A DNA stretch of 64,000 bases from Parvularcula sp039818345 (GCA_039818345.1 JBCBUC010000022.1:1-64000); one strand, 5' to 3'. Numbered from the stretch's first letter, positions 33,651 to 42,979 are shown. Translations and numbers: made by a program. Notes: generated from the sequence alone by a model not told the origin.

Positions 33651-34799
33651 ATGAGCGCGACTGCACGCCTAGAGAACGAGAATGCCATCCCGTTACGAGC
33701 GCCTCGGCGGCTCATGTTTCTTTGGGGTCTGCCCCATGGGTTGGTGCCGGCGGCAAGCGTCGTTCTTTATTTCTTCCTCGACGGAGCCAACTGGGCGCTG
33801 CTCATCCCGTTTGTGTGGACCTATGTGGCGGTGCCTGCTCTCGACACGATCATTGGCGAGGACATCACCAGCCCTCCTGAGACTGACTACGAAGCCTTGG
33901 CGGCTGATCGCTACTACACCCATGTGATCTTCGCGACGCTGCCTATGTACACGATCAGCTTTATTGCTGCGATGTATGTTCTCGGTACACAGACAGTACC
34001 GCTGTGGGCGGCTTTGCCTTTCGTCTTCGCCGTCGGGCTTGCCTCAGGGCAGACCCTGACATTGGCCCATGAACTTGGTCACCGGACGGAGAAATTCGAC
34101 CGGACCTTTGCCAATATTGCCCTGGCGCTCATCGGCATGGGGCATTTTTGCATCGAGCATAACCGCGGCCACCATGTGCGCGTCGCGACGCCGGAGGATT
34201 GTTCCTCGGCCCGCATGAATGAAACGGTCTATGGCTTCGCCTTCCGCGATATGACGGGCGCGGCGCGGGGTGCTTGGGAGCAAGAGGCGAGGCGGCTTAA
34301 GGCGCGCGGCAAGGGGTTCTTTAGCCTCGAGAATGAAATCCTTCAGTCGTATGCGCTGTCGGTGCTTATCGGCGCGGGCATCGTCGCATGGCTTGGATGG
34401 AATGTTCTGCCGTTCCTTTTGATCCACCATTTCTTTGGCTGGTTGGTGCTCAGCATGGTGAATTATATCGAGCATTATGGCCTGAAGCGCGAGAAGCTAC
34501 CGAACGGCAAATATGAGGCGTGCAAACCGCACCACAGCTGGAATGCCAACCATGTGGTCTCCAATATTCTGTCGGTGAACTTGCAGCGGCACTCTGACCA
34601 CCACGCCAATGCCATGCGGCCCTATCAGTGCCTCAGAAATTTTCACGATGTGCCGCGTTTGCCCACAGGTTATGCAGGCTGTTTCACGCTGATCACCTTC
34701 CCGCCGCTCTGGTTCAAGGTGATGAACCCCAAGGTCCGCGAATGGGCAGGGGGTGATGAAAGCAAAATCAACTGGGGGCTTGAAAAAGAAGCCGCCTAG
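33651..34799 (+). CDS. alkB: Alkane 1-monooxygenase, AlkB type
   Basis: This 382-residue membrane-bound di-iron hydroxylase has all His boxes: HELGH, EHNRGHHVRVATPED, NYIEHYGL and LQRHSDHH. About six helices place them at the cytoplasmic face. It hydroxylates medium-chain n-alkanes or related chains with electrons from rubredoxin. No rubredoxin gene is adjacent. GGAGG (33640-33645) supports ATG 33651. A palindrome at 33560-33574 may control it. Its stop shares bases with the SnoaL-like stop (CTAG, 34796-34799). It lies between nuoF and nuoE. Confidence 0.95.
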   Translation: MSATARLENENAIPLRAPRRLMFLWGLPHGLVPAASVVLYFFLDGANWALLIPFVWTYVAVPALDTIIGEDITSPPETDYEALAADRYYTHVIFATLPMYTISFIAAMYVLGTQTVPLWAALPFVFAVGLASGQTLTLAHELGHRTEKFDRTFANIALALIGMGHFCIEHNRGHHVRVATPEDCSSARMNETVYGFAFRDMTGAARGAWEQEARRLKARGKGFFSLENEILQSYALSVLIGAGIVAWLGWNVLPFLLIHHFFGWLVLSMVNYIEHYGLKREKLPNGKYEACKPHHSWNANHVVSNILSVNLQRHSDHHANAMRPYQCLRNFHDVPRLPTGYAGCFTLITFPPLWFKVMNPKVREWAGGDESKINWGLEKEAA

Positions 34800-35209
34800 C
34801 GCGCGGCTTCTGCTGAGAGCCTTTCCACAAGACCGGTGTCGACAAACTCCACAAACGACACAATGAGACCATCACGAAGTTGAAAGTGATCGGCGATGTC
34901 GGTCGAGACCCGCGTGCCTGAGGGGACGTGGGTCACCTCCAGCCGGTAACGCGTCGCGGCGCTCTCACCGTCAATAACGAGGGACTGCATATCAATCCCA
35001 TGCCAGACCCAAGTGGACACCAAGACGTCAACAAACGCTCTGATCCCGCTGGCGGTCTGCTCAGCTTTATTGAGGGTTGGATCATCGGCTGCACCAGCCA
35101 GCTCGACATGCGCTGTATCACTGAAAAGATCGGTCACCGCCGCAACGTCGTTAGCGATGCGGGCAGCATAGAACCGGTTCACAAAATCGGCGGTCGCGCT
35201 TTTATCCAA
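34796..35209 (-). CDS. SnoaL-like (NTF2-fold) protein
   Basis: This 137-residue single-domain protein has the NTF2-like pattern: FVNRFYAARIANDVAAVTDLFSD at the start and VSTDIADHFQLRDGLIVSFVEFVD at the end. Such proteins are small ketosteroid-isomerase-like enzymes, binders or limonene-epoxide-hydrolase relatives. The substrate is unknown. It lies between alkB and nuoE on the minus strand. Confidence 0.75.
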   Translation of the reverse strand: MDKSATADFVNRFYAARIANDVAAVTDLFSDTAHVELAGAADDPTLNKAEQTASGIRAFVDVLVSTWVWHGIDMQSLVIDGESAATRYRLEVTHVPSGTRVSTDIADHFQLRDGLIVSFVEFVDTGLVERLSAEAAR

Positions 35210-35293
35210 GATGTCCTCACAGCAAATCTCGCATGCTTTTAAGACGTCATTTCTCGGTGCGCGACTGTGATGTGCAGTGCAGAAAAGCGGGCC

Positions 35294-35950
35294 TTAAGCG
35301 GCCTCTGTTCCTGGCAGTTTGGTGATCGGTGTCGCTGATGAACCGTCATAAATGGACGAGTCGGTGAGGGTCGTGTTTTCACCCTCCGGATCAGACGTAT
35401 GCCGACCATCATTGAAAACGCCGGGCGGGACGTCCTCTCCTCGATCGAGCTTTTGCAAGATGTCGCGGAACACTTCGGGCGTCAGATCTTGGTAGTAATA
35501 GTCATTGATCTGCACCATCGGTGCGTTGCAGCAGGCGCCTAAACACTCGACCTCAAGCCAAGAGAGGTTGCCACTGCTGTTGATCGTGTTCTGTGGGCCG
35601 ATGATTTCTTTGCAAACCTCAACAAGATCGTTCGAGCCACGCAACATGCATGGTGTCGTGCCGCAGAGTTGGACAAAGTATTTGCCCACAGGCCGCAGGT
35701 TGAACATCGTGTAGAATGTCGCGACTTCGTAAACGCGGATATACGGCATGGAGAGCTGTTGCGCGATCGTTTCCATCGCGGCGATCGAGATCCAACCGTC
35801 TTGCTTTTGTGCCTGCCAAAGAAAAGGAATGACGGCGGAGGCCTGACGACCCTCCGGGTACTTCTTCATTTGGGCATCGCACCACGCGCTGTTGTCCTGA
35901 GACCAAGCAAAACTCTCGGGTTGATTGCGCGTTGGGGTGCGGTCAGCCAT
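35294..35950 (-). CDS. nuoE: NADH-quinone oxidoreductase subunit E
   Basis: This 218-residue thioredoxin-like subunit carries the N1a 2Fe-2S cluster ligands in LCGTTPC and VECLGACCNAP. SMPYIRVYEVATFYTMFNLRPVGKY is typical. It has an acidic C-terminal tail of about 45 residues beyond the cluster domain. The preceding small membrane-protein gene ends six bases upstream, so the two are co-transcribed. nuoD is not upstream. Confidence 0.95.
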   Translation of the reverse strand: MADRTPTRNQPESFAWSQDNSAWCDAQMKKYPEGRQASAVIPFLWQAQKQDGWISIAAMETIAQQLSMPYIRVYEVATFYTMFNLRPVGKYFVQLCGTTPCMLRGSNDLVEVCKEIIGPQNTINSSGNLSWLEVECLGACCNAPMVQINDYYYQDLTPEVFRDILQKLDRGEDVPPGVFNDGRHTSDPEGENTTLTDSSIYDGSSATPITKLPGTEAA

Positions 35951-35956
35951 GGCACG

Positions 35957-36370
35957 TCACTCTTCCGAATTTGATGGGTTGGTATCGCCAGCAGCGCCCA
36001 ATTTGTCCAGCCGCTGGCGGCTCTGCGTGATCGTGCGCCGCAGGGTCGCGACGCGATAGGCCCTCAAAGGTTTGCCAAGAAGGGGGATCGCGGTCACGCG
36101 ATCGGAGCGCAGCGCGAACACCACCAAAAAAACCGCTGGCAGCCATGATGGCGCGTCTTCCGCCCGGCCTTCGATTCGCAGCGGCAACGCCACGTTGACG
36201 ATGACGAGCCCGAACATGATCCCAAAAATCCCCGCGCCAAGAAGAGCTCGCCATTTCGGGCCATCAAGCTGATCTGGTTTGAGTTGGAAGAACGCCGTGC
36301 CGATGAACAGCGAAACGATCACGCTCAGTATAGCGCATTGGAGCAGGAAAAAATCTTGGTCGCTCATCAT
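35957..36370 (-). CDS. Hypothetical membrane protein co-transcribed with nuoE
   Basis: This 137-residue protein has three likely helices (about 9-30, 42-64 and 75-92) and a basic C-terminal cytoplasmic tail. I do not recognise it. It ends six bases before nuoE. Extra membrane ORFs beside complex I genes occur in alphaproteobacteria, but a link to complex I is inference. The start may be the second Met (36367). Confidence 0.6.
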   Translation of the reverse strand: MMSDQDFFLLQCAILSVIVSLFIGTAFFQLKPDQLDGPKWRALLGAGIFGIMFGLVIVNVALPLRIEGRAEDAPSWLPAVFLVVFALRSDRVTAIPLLGKPLRAYRVATLRRTITQSRQRLDKLGAAGDTNPSNSEE

Positions 36371-36472
36371 CGGCTCCGCTGCGACAGGCTATTACAATTT
36401 AGCATGCTGTCAGGTCGGCCCTAGGGTGGCAGGAATGCGGTTGCTTGAGCAAGATTGTCGATGAGAGTGAAT

Positions 36473-36505
36473 TGCGTTACGGAATCCCCTAGAGAGTGTA
36501 ACGCA
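36473..36505. promoter_or_regulatory. Inverted repeat upstream of the TonB receptor
   Basis: TGCGTTAC (36473-36480) and GTAACGCA (36498-36505) are perfect reverse complements 17 bases apart, 34 bases before the receptor start. T6 follows shortly after (36510-36515). The wide spacing suits a dimeric regulator better than a terminator. Not a recognisable Fur box. Confidence 0.45.
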
Positions 36506-36538
36506 TTCATTTTTTAGCGTTTATGGGGAGAACCATTG

Positions 36539-38635
36539 GTGTTCCGGAGTGCGCTGTTGCTGGCGATCACGGCTCTCGTGCCGACCGTTGATGCGGTTGC
36601 GCAGGATGACTCGCGGCAAATCTTTGAACCCGCCTATTTTGAGCGCTTCGCCCCCCAAACCGCGTTCGACATGGTCAGCCGCGTGCCCGGGTTCAGCGTC
36701 AGAGAACAGGATGACGACCGCGGTTTGGGTCAGGGGGGCGTCAATGTCCTGATCAATGGTGCCCGCGTCACATCAAAAGACACAGACGCGACCGATGTTT
36801 TGTCGCGCACACCTGCCTCAGCGGTTGAACGCATTGAAATCGCTGACGCCGCGACACTCGGTGTCACGGGGCTCACTGGCCAAGTCGCGAATGTCGTTCT
36901 GGACCGAAGTTCCCTGACCGGAAATTGGGAATATGAGCCACAATTCCAGGACGGAGCTCGCCCGCGTTTGACCAATGGCACGTTTGCCATTTCGGGAGAG
37001 AAAGGCGACCTCAGTTACACCCTCGGTTTCGACAACAGAAGCTTCCGGGAAGGGGAACAGGGGCCGGAGGATGTCTTTGATGGTGACGGCAACCTCGTCG
37101 CCACACGGAAAGAAAAGTTCTCCTCCCGCGGCGAAAACCCCAGCCTCACAGCATCCGTCAGCTATCCCATCAGTGACCGGACAAACCTGACCTTCACCGG
37201 CTCTGCTGCGACGTTTAACGTGGACCGATGGGAGTTCTCTGATGTGCCGGAAGTGTCCTCACGCGATACGCTGCGTGCTGAGGATGAGTGGAATGCAGAA
37301 GGCTCCTTAGAGCTTAGTCACGACATCGGTCCGGGGACGCTTAAAGTGATCGCCTATGATAGGTTCGAGCACAGCCCTCTCACGACCAGGGAACTCGCCA
37401 ACACCTTTGGCAGCAGTTTGGTCGTCAGCGAGTTCGAGCAGACCAACAACGAAGGCGAGCTTATTGGGCGGACGGAATATGCGTTCGCAAAAGAGAACGG
37501 TGTGTCCTGGGAAATTGCGGGCGAGGTGGCGTTCAACTTCCTCGATTCTGAATCGGTCTTTAGTCAACGCGGCCTTGGCAGTGATATTTTTGTCGTGTCG
37601 CCCGATGTGCGAGTCGAGGAACTGCGTGAACAGATTTCTTTGACCCGCGGGTTTACGGTGGGTGAGAAACTGGCGGTGCAGGCGTCTGCTGCGGGCGAAT
37701 GGTCAAAAATCACCGTGCTCAGCGACACGAGCATGCAAGTGCCGGCGAACACCAACGGTGCCGCTATTGTTTTTGATGAAGGGGCGGGCACGCAGACACG
37801 CAGTTTCACGCGGCCAAAGGGGTTTGTCACCTTCGCTTATCCCGTGTCTGATCGCTTCGACCTGCGAGCCCGGTTTGAGCGCTCCGTCGGGCAGCTCTCC
37901 TTTGGCGATTTCATCAGCAACCAGAATTTTCAAGAAGAGCGCGAGCAGGCGGGCAACCGAAACCTCGTGCCCGAACAATCCTGGGACGGCGAAATTGAGC
38001 TTGAGGCCGCGATCAGTGATCAGGAAAAGATGATCTTCCGAGTCTCAGGTCGCCTCATCGAAGATCTGGTGGACCAAGTGCCGTTCGAAGAGTTTGATGC
38101 GAACGGCAACCTGATCTCGGTGACGGATGCTGTTGGAAACATCGACACAGCTGAACGATGGGACGTCAATCTTGAGGGCACGTTAGAAACCGAAAGATGG
38201 GGATTGCCCGGTGGGCGGATTGATTTTTCCGGCACCTATCGTGACACCAATGTAAAAGACCCAGTGACCGGCGAGACAAGATCCTTCAGCCGCGTCGAGG
38301 ACTGGCTTTATGATGTCGAATTTCGTCATGACATTCCCTCAACGCCTTATGCCTGGGGCTTTCGCGTCGAGAGCTTTGAGGACGTCGTGGTCTACCGTTT
38401 CGATGAGATCGCGTCTGCGAATATTCCGCATCCAGAGGCACGCGTCTTTGTCGAGCATAAAGATGTGCGTGGGATGATTTTACGGCTGACCGTCGATAAC
38501 ATTTTCGACGTCACTTACGACCAAGATCGCACAAGGTGGGTAGGGCGGCGAGAGCAGTCCGATATTGAGTTTATCGAAGACCGGCTGCGTACAGACAATA
38601 GACGGTTCACCATCGTCCTTTCTGGCACGTTTTGA
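36539..38635 (+). CDS. TonB-dependent outer-membrane receptor
   Basis: This protein of about 698 residues has a signal peptide (cleavage after AVAQ, about residue 22). A plug domain (about 35-130, with QTAFDMVSRVPGFSV, VNVLINGARVTSKDTDA, VERIEIADA) is followed by a 22-strand-type barrel ending in the aromatic RFTIVLSGTF. It imports an unknown ligand using TonB energy; the barrel resembles the OMP_b-brl_3 group. GTG 36539 is preferred because GGGGAG lies 8 bases upstream; TTG 36536 is one codon earlier. No ExbB/ExbD/TonB genes are nearby. Confidence 0.88.
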   Translation: MFRSALLLAITALVPTVDAVAQDDSRQIFEPAYFERFAPQTAFDMVSRVPGFSVREQDDDRGLGQGGVNVLINGARVTSKDTDATDVLSRTPASAVERIEIADAATLGVTGLTGQVANVVLDRSSLTGNWEYEPQFQDGARPRLTNGTFAISGEKGDLSYTLGFDNRSFREGEQGPEDVFDGDGNLVATRKEKFSSRGENPSLTASVSYPISDRTNLTFTGSAATFNVDRWEFSDVPEVSSRDTLRAEDEWNAEGSLELSHDIGPGTLKVIAYDRFEHSPLTTRELANTFGSSLVVSEFEQTNNEGELIGRTEYAFAKENGVSWEIAGEVAFNFLDSESVFSQRGLGSDIFVVSPDVRVEELREQISLTRGFTVGEKLAVQASAAGEWSKITVLSDTSMQVPANTNGAAIVFDEGAGTQTRSFTRPKGFVTFAYPVSDRFDLRARFERSVGQLSFGDFISNQNFQEEREQAGNRNLVPEQSWDGEIELEAAISDQEKMIFRVSGRLIEDLVDQVPFEEFDANGNLISVTDAVGNIDTAERWDVNLEGTLETERWGLPGGRIDFSGTYRDTNVKDPVTGETRSFSRVEDWLYDVEFRHDIPSTPYAWGFRVESFEDVVVYRFDEIASANIPHPEARVFVEHKDVRGMILRLTVDNIFDVTYDQDRTRWVGRREQSDIEFIEDRLRTDNRRFTIVLSGTF

Positions 38636-38665
38636 TCTCACCGCTTCGGTGCTACGCCCAACACC

Positions 38666-39577
38666 ATGAGCACAACGACCGATCAAAAGACCATTGATGC
38701 ACGGGAAAGCCTCGTTGACCGCGTGCCTCCAGCGTGGCGACCTTATCTGCGCCTGATGCGCGCGGATCGCCCCATTGGTGTGTGGCTCTTGTTTCTGCCT
38801 TGCCTTTGGGGCGTCATCGCCGCGCGGCCTGACGGCATGGATGCTGGTCAGTTTTGGTGGCTCGCGATCCTCTTCTTTGTGGGCTCCTTCGTCATGCGGT
38901 CGGCGGGTTGCGCGTATAATGACTACATCGATCGAGACCTCGATGCCGCGGTGGAGCGCACCAAGGATCGTCCTATTCCTTCTGGGTCAGTATCCCCCAA
39001 ATCTGCTCTTGGTCTTGTGGTGGGATTGAGTCTGATCGGGTTGGTCGTGCTGCTTCAGCTTAATAGCCTCGCAATTGTGGTCGGAATTGCGTCGCTGGCC
39101 TTGGTGGCAGGATACCCCTTCATGAAGCGGGTCACCTGGTGGCCGCAGCTTTGGCTCGGTCTTACGTTCAATTGGGGCGTTTTGGTCGGCGCGGCGGCCG
39201 TCAGCGGGACGATACCGCTGTCGGCCTTGCTACTCTATGGCGCGGGCGTCTTTTGGACCCTCGGTTATGACACGATCTACGCGTTGCAGGACATCGAGGA
39301 TGATGCCTTGGCCGGGATCAAATCAAGCGCAAGACGCCTTGGGGACGGCGTGGGGCGAGGCGTTGCCTTTTTCTACGCGGCCACGATCAGTCTTTGCGGC
39401 GCAGCGATGGTGGTTGGCGGTGCGTTTCCTTGGCTGCCCTTACTGCTCGCGCCCGCGGCGCATTTGGCCTGGCAAGTCCGAACGCTCGACAAGGATAGCC
39501 CCGCGCGTAACCTTCTTCTCTTCAAATCGAATGTTTGGCCTGGAGGCATGATCGCGGCTGCGATGCTTGCTCTTTAG
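38666..39577 (+). CDS. ubiA: 4-hydroxybenzoate polyprenyltransferase
   Basis: This 303-residue integral membrane enzyme has the two Mg-polyprenyl-diphosphate sites: NDYIDRDLDAAVERTKDRP and DTIYALQDIEDDALAG. RADRPIGVWLLFLPC is typical of UbiA. It attaches the isoprenoid tail to 4-hydroxybenzoate in ubiquinone synthesis, the quinone used by the complex I encoded nearby. It starts 31 bases after the receptor gene and is followed 26 bases later by msrB. Confidence 0.95.
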   Translation: MSTTTDQKTIDARESLVDRVPPAWRPYLRLMRADRPIGVWLLFLPCLWGVIAARPDGMDAGQFWWLAILFFVGSFVMRSAGCAYNDYIDRDLDAAVERTKDRPIPSGSVSPKSALGLVVGLSLIGLVVLLQLNSLAIVVGIASLALVAGYPFMKRVTWWPQLWLGLTFNWGVLVGAAAVSGTIPLSALLLYGAGVFWTLGYDTIYALQDIEDDALAGIKSSARRLGDGVGRGVAFFYAATISLCGAAMVVGGAFPWLPLLLAPAAHLAWQVRTLDKDSPARNLLLFKSNVWPGGMIAAAMLAL

Positions 39578-39602
39578 TGGACCGCGATGAGAGGGGACCC
39601 AC

Positions 39603-40157
39603 ATGGATAAGGTGAGAAATTCAGGACCACTGACCAGGCGCGCAGCTGTTGCTGCCGGAGCCGCGGCGTTGGCACTGCCAGCAGCTGCCGGTGCCCAACG
39701 TGGTTCACGAGAGGAGAACAGCACCATGCCCCCAGTACCTGTGCCGCTCGGTGAAAGTGATGTCGATTGGGATGCCGTCACAGAAGATCAGTGGCGTGAG
39801 CGTCTGACCGGTCCAGAGTATCGCGTCCTGCGCCGTGAGGGCACTGAATGGGCTGGGTCGTCGCCGCTCAATGATGAGAAACGAAAAGGCGTTTTTATCT
39901 GCGCAGGTTGCGCGTTACCGCTTTTCCGTTCGGAGACAAAGTACGACAGCGGTACCGGCTGGCCATCCTTTTTCGATTACATCGAAGGATCGCTTGGCTT
40001 CAAAACCGATTATAAGCTCATTTATCCGCGTAAAGAGTACCACTGCGTACGGTGCGGCGGTCACCAAGGGCACGTCTTCCGTGACGGGCCACAGCCGACG
40101 GGTTTGCGCTATTGCAACAATGGCGTGGCCTTGAACTTCGTCCCCGACGAGGCGTGA
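39603..40157 (+). CDS. msrB: Peptide-methionine (R)-S-oxide reductase with Tat-type signal
   Basis: This 184-residue protein has a twin-arginine signal-like N-terminus (LTRRAAVAAGAAALALPAAAGA, about 10-31) before an MsrB domain. Zn ligands are CAGC and CVRCGGHQGH. TGWPSFFD and the catalytic Cys in RYCNNGVALNF are present. The catalytic motif differs from the usual RYCINSASL but keeps Cys. Export would make it a periplasmic repair enzyme for oxidised methionines. It abuts the convergent DUF2793 gene with no gap. Confidence 0.92.
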   Translation: MDKVRNSGPLTRRAAVAAGAAALALPAAAGAQRGSREENSTMPPVPVPLGESDVDWDAVTEDQWRERLTGPEYRVLRREGTEWAGSSPLNDEKRKGVFICAGCALPLFRSETKYDSGTGWPSFFDYIEGSLGFKTDYKLIYPRKEYHCVRCGGHQGHVFRDGPQPTGLRYCNNGVALNFVPDEA

Positions 40158-40814
40158 TTAGGGCGTGTTGGGCAGGCTGACGGCACCTGTCTGACGATCA
40201 ATGACGATGGCATCGCGGAAGACGCCGCCATCGTCTGCCACTTTGATGGCAAAATTATCCGACCCCGTCAGGCCGAACTCGGCTTTCCCGGAAAACGCGG
40301 TCTGAAAAACCAAGGATGCCGTTTGCGCACTTGCGCTTTTGTTGATCACCAGTCGCGCGTCACCAGACCCAGGCGTCACATCGTCATGGCTGAAGAGCAC
40401 CGCGTCGGATTTCACCGCAAGCTTGTTGGTGTTGTCCGGCGAAGCATTCACGCCCAAGAGCGGGGGCTCACTGAGTTTCACCCATGCCGAGCCGGAATAA
40501 ACCTGGAGGGCGTTCTCATCGACCACATAAGCCACAAGACCCGTGATCGGCGCGATCAACGTCCAGGCGCCGTCTTGCCTTGCGGCGATCGTGTTTTGTG
40601 CTTGCCCGGCCCACGATGCACCCGTTGCGCCGGAGGATAGAATATAGGCATCCCCATCACTGGGTGATGCTGGTTCGGCGCTGATGTTCGCACTCAGAAC
40701 AGAGGCATGAACAAGGGCATCGAGGCGGCGAAGGCCCTCATTCACGGTCACATGCTTCTGCGATTGTGCCTCGGCGAGATAGGGTAAGGACAGGCGGGTG
40801 CTTTGATCGCTCAT
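40158..40814 (-). CDS. DUF2793 protein (GTA/phage spike-like)
   Basis: This 218-residue protein starts with the DUF2793 hallmark LPYLAEAQSQKHVTVNEGLRRLDAL-like segment, then SPSDGDAYILSSGATG, ending in a beta-rich, possibly trimeric domain. DUF2793 proteins act as head spikes or fibres in gene transfer agents of Rhodobacterales and in related phages. No capsid, tail or terminase gene is near, so this is an orphan or a host-encoded adhesin. Stop-to-stop with msrB. Confidence 0.75.
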   Translation of the reverse strand: MSDQSTRLSLPYLAEAQSQKHVTVNEGLRRLDALVHASVLSANISAEPASPSDGDAYILSSGATGASWAGQAQNTIAARQDGAWTLIAPITGLVAYVVDENALQVYSGSAWVKLSEPPLLGVNASPDNTNKLAVKSDAVLFSHDDVTPGSGDARLVINKSASAQTASLVFQTAFSGKAEFGLTGSDNFAIKVADDGGVFRDAIVIDRQTGAVSLPNTP

Positions 40815-40873
40815 GGGCGCTCCTTGGGCTTCCGACGATCATGCACCAGCCGATAGGGACGGGGATAAGTTGA

Positions 40874-41863
40874 TCACTCAGCTGGGTTTGTGGTGACAGG
40901 GGTATAACCAAGCCCATCCGAACCAGCCGCGGCAGGAAGGACACGGAGGATAGAGAAATCCTCTGTGCTGATCTCGGCAACCGACGCGGAACCAGTCGCC
41001 GCCGCCCAGACCACATCGCCTAACGGGGAGAACAAGAGCGTCACAGGGAATGCCAATTTCTGTTCGATCAGATCGGTGGTGCCAAGACGCTCACGGCTTT
41101 CACGGTCATAAAAAGTGACCTGCCCTTTGTAAGGGTGGCTCACAGCGACCAGTTTTCCGTCCGGGCTCACCTCAACGCGGATCGGCACGCCTTCAGTGTC
41201 GATGGTGTCGATCAACGCAAAAGTCTGCGGCGCAAACACCATGATCGATCGTGATCGGTTGTTCCCGACCCAGATTTCTTGACCGTCCGGCGTCACGGAA
41301 ATCGCTTCAGTCCCTTCGCCCGCCTTGACATCCCGGATCTTGGTCAAGGTCTCGAGGTCAATCACGGTGAAACTCCCCGAACCGATGCTCGCGGCATAAG
41401 CTCGTGTCGCATCAGGGGAGAGCGCCACCATATGGGTCCCTTCCTGATCCGTCTTCACAGTACGGACAATTGAGCGGTCGGCGATATCGACCACCACAAC
41501 GTCTTGGCTGATCTCGGTGGTGACGATGACCCGCGAGGTGCCAGGGATCCATTTAAGACCGTGGGGCCCGCGGCTCTCTCCCAACGAGATTACGCCCAAA
41601 GGTTCCGTCGTCTGCACGTCGAAAAGATGCAGCGTGTTTCCTTCGTAACCTCTCTCGCGATAGCTCACCACGACAGCGGTTTTTCCGTCCGGTGACAGAG
41701 CGATCTCGTGCGGTGCACGCCCGGTTTCGCGTCTGGCGACCTCTTCACCGGTGGAGAGATCGACAAAACTGATGGTGTCGTCGACCTTGTTGCCAACAAT
41801 CAGTGTCTCCGCCTGGGCGACCGAAAGGGCAGCAAAGGCTGCGGCGGCAAAGGTCAAACGCAT
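40874..41863 (-). CDS. Exported YVTN-type beta-propeller protein
   Basis: This 330-residue protein has a signal peptide (MRLTFAAAAFAALSVAQA). About seven blades follow, with repeats such as IALSPDGKTAVV, VALSPDATRAYA, SVTPDGQEIWVGN and EVSPDGKLVAVS. Propellers of this type bind partners or metals in the periplasm. ATG 41863 has GGAG six bases upstream; the open frame extends further to 41965 without support. The function is unknown. Confidence 0.82.
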   Translation of the reverse strand: MRLTFAAAAFAALSVAQAETLIVGNKVDDTISFVDLSTGEEVARRETGRAPHEIALSPDGKTAVVVSYRERGYEGNTLHLFDVQTTEPLGVISLGESRGPHGLKWIPGTSRVIVTTEISQDVVVVDIADRSIVRTVKTDQEGTHMVALSPDATRAYAASIGSGSFTVIDLETLTKIRDVKAGEGTEAISVTPDGQEIWVGNNRSRSIMVFAPQTFALIDTIDTEGVPIRVEVSPDGKLVAVSHPYKGQVTFYDRESRERLGTTDLIEQKLAFPVTLLFSPLGDVVWAAATGSASVAEISTEDFSILRVLPAAAGSDGLGYTPVTTNPAE

Positions 41864-41953
41864 AGCGATCTCCATCTTAGCGAGGATCTTGTTTCTTGAC
41901 GTTTTTTGCCTGTCAAGGAGGGCCATTGAGCGGCTGAAACTGCGCGCTATATC

Positions 41954-42979
41954 GTGAGCGTGCAACCGTCAGATCTTCTCCATCCAACACCTAAAGGTCT
42001 TTATTGTCCGCCAGGTGATTTTTTTATCGACCCCACGGCCGCCGTCGAACGAGCGGTGATCACCCATGGGCATGCGGATCATGCGCGCGCTGGTCATGGC
42101 GCGGTGATGGCGACGCCCGAGACTATCGCAATCATGGCGGTACGATATGGCGAGGGCTTCACAGATGAGCGCCGTCCGCTGGCGCTTGGTGAGGTCACCG
42201 AGATCGGCGGCGTCACTGTGTGGTTCGCACCCGCTGGTCACATCCTCGGCTCAGCCCAGGCTGTGGTCGAATATCAAGGTCTAAGGATGGTGGTGACCGG
42301 CGACTTTAAGCGTCGACGCGACCCCACCTGCGAAGCCTTTGAGCCGGTCTCGTGTGATGTCTTGATCTCGGAGGCGACGTTTGCCTTGCCTGTATTCAAC
42401 CATCCGGACACGGCGGGTGAGGCAAGGAAGCTTATCAAATCCACAGAGCAGTTTCCCGAACGTGCGCATTTGGTTGGTGCTTATGCGCTGGGTAAGGCAC
42501 AGCGTTTGATCTGTCACCTCCGTGAGGAGGGTTATAAGACGCCCATTTTCATCCATGGCGCCATGGAAAAGCTCTGTGCTCTTTACGAGGAGTACGGCGT
42601 GTCCCTTGGACCACTCCTGCCCGCAACCATCGAAAAAGGAAAAGACAGCAAAGACCGCTTCGCCGGGCAGATCGTGATTTGTCCGCCCTCGGCCATTGGT
42701 GCGACCTGGGCGCGACGTTTCCCTGATCCCTTGCCTGTGTTTGCGAGCGGATGGATGCGGGTGCGCCAGCGCGCCAAGCAGCGCGGCGTTGAGCTACCGC
42801 TCATTATTTCGGACCATGCGGACTGGCAGGAGTTGATCGACACCGTGCGCGAGGTTGATCCAGCGGAGTTGTGGGTCACTCATGGCCGCGACGATGCACT
42901 TGTGCGGTGGGCAGAGCTTGACGGGCGCCGGGCGCGGCCGCTTCATCTTGTGGGCTATGACGAAGGGGTGGAGGCGTGA
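41954..42979 (+). CDS. Ligase-associated DNA exonuclease (metallo-beta-lactamase fold)
   Basis: This 341-residue protein has THGHADHARAGH (HxHxDH zinc motif), AGHILGSAQ, VTGDFKRRRDP, and a beta-CASP region with ALGKAQRLI. It belongs to the TIGR04122 group, found beside bacterial ATP-dependent DNA ligases and related to archaeal mRNA 3'-processing factors. It likely trims DNA ends before ligation. The stop overlaps the ligase start (GTGA, 42976-42979), showing translational coupling. Confidence 0.9.
   Translation: MSVQPSDLLHPTPKGLYCPPGDFFIDPTAAVERAVITHGHADHARAGHGAVMATPETIAIMAVRYGEGFTDERRPLALGEVTEIGGVTVWFAPAGHILGSAQAVVEYQGLRMVVTGDFKRRRDPTCEAFEPVSCDVLISEATFALPVFNHPDTAGEARKLIKSTEQFPERAHLVGAYALGKAQRLICHLREEGYKTPIFIHGAMEKLCALYEEYGVSLGPLLPATIEKGKDSKDRFAGQIVICPPSAIGATWARRFPDPLPVFASGWMRVRQRAKQRGVELPLIISDHADWQELIDTVREVDPAELWVTHGRDDALVRWAELDGRRARPLHLVGYDEGVEA

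Noticed and set aside
36473..36515. Rho-independent terminator before the TonB receptor
   Set aside because: The 17-base spacing is too wide for a typical terminator loop and no plus-strand gene ends just upstream.
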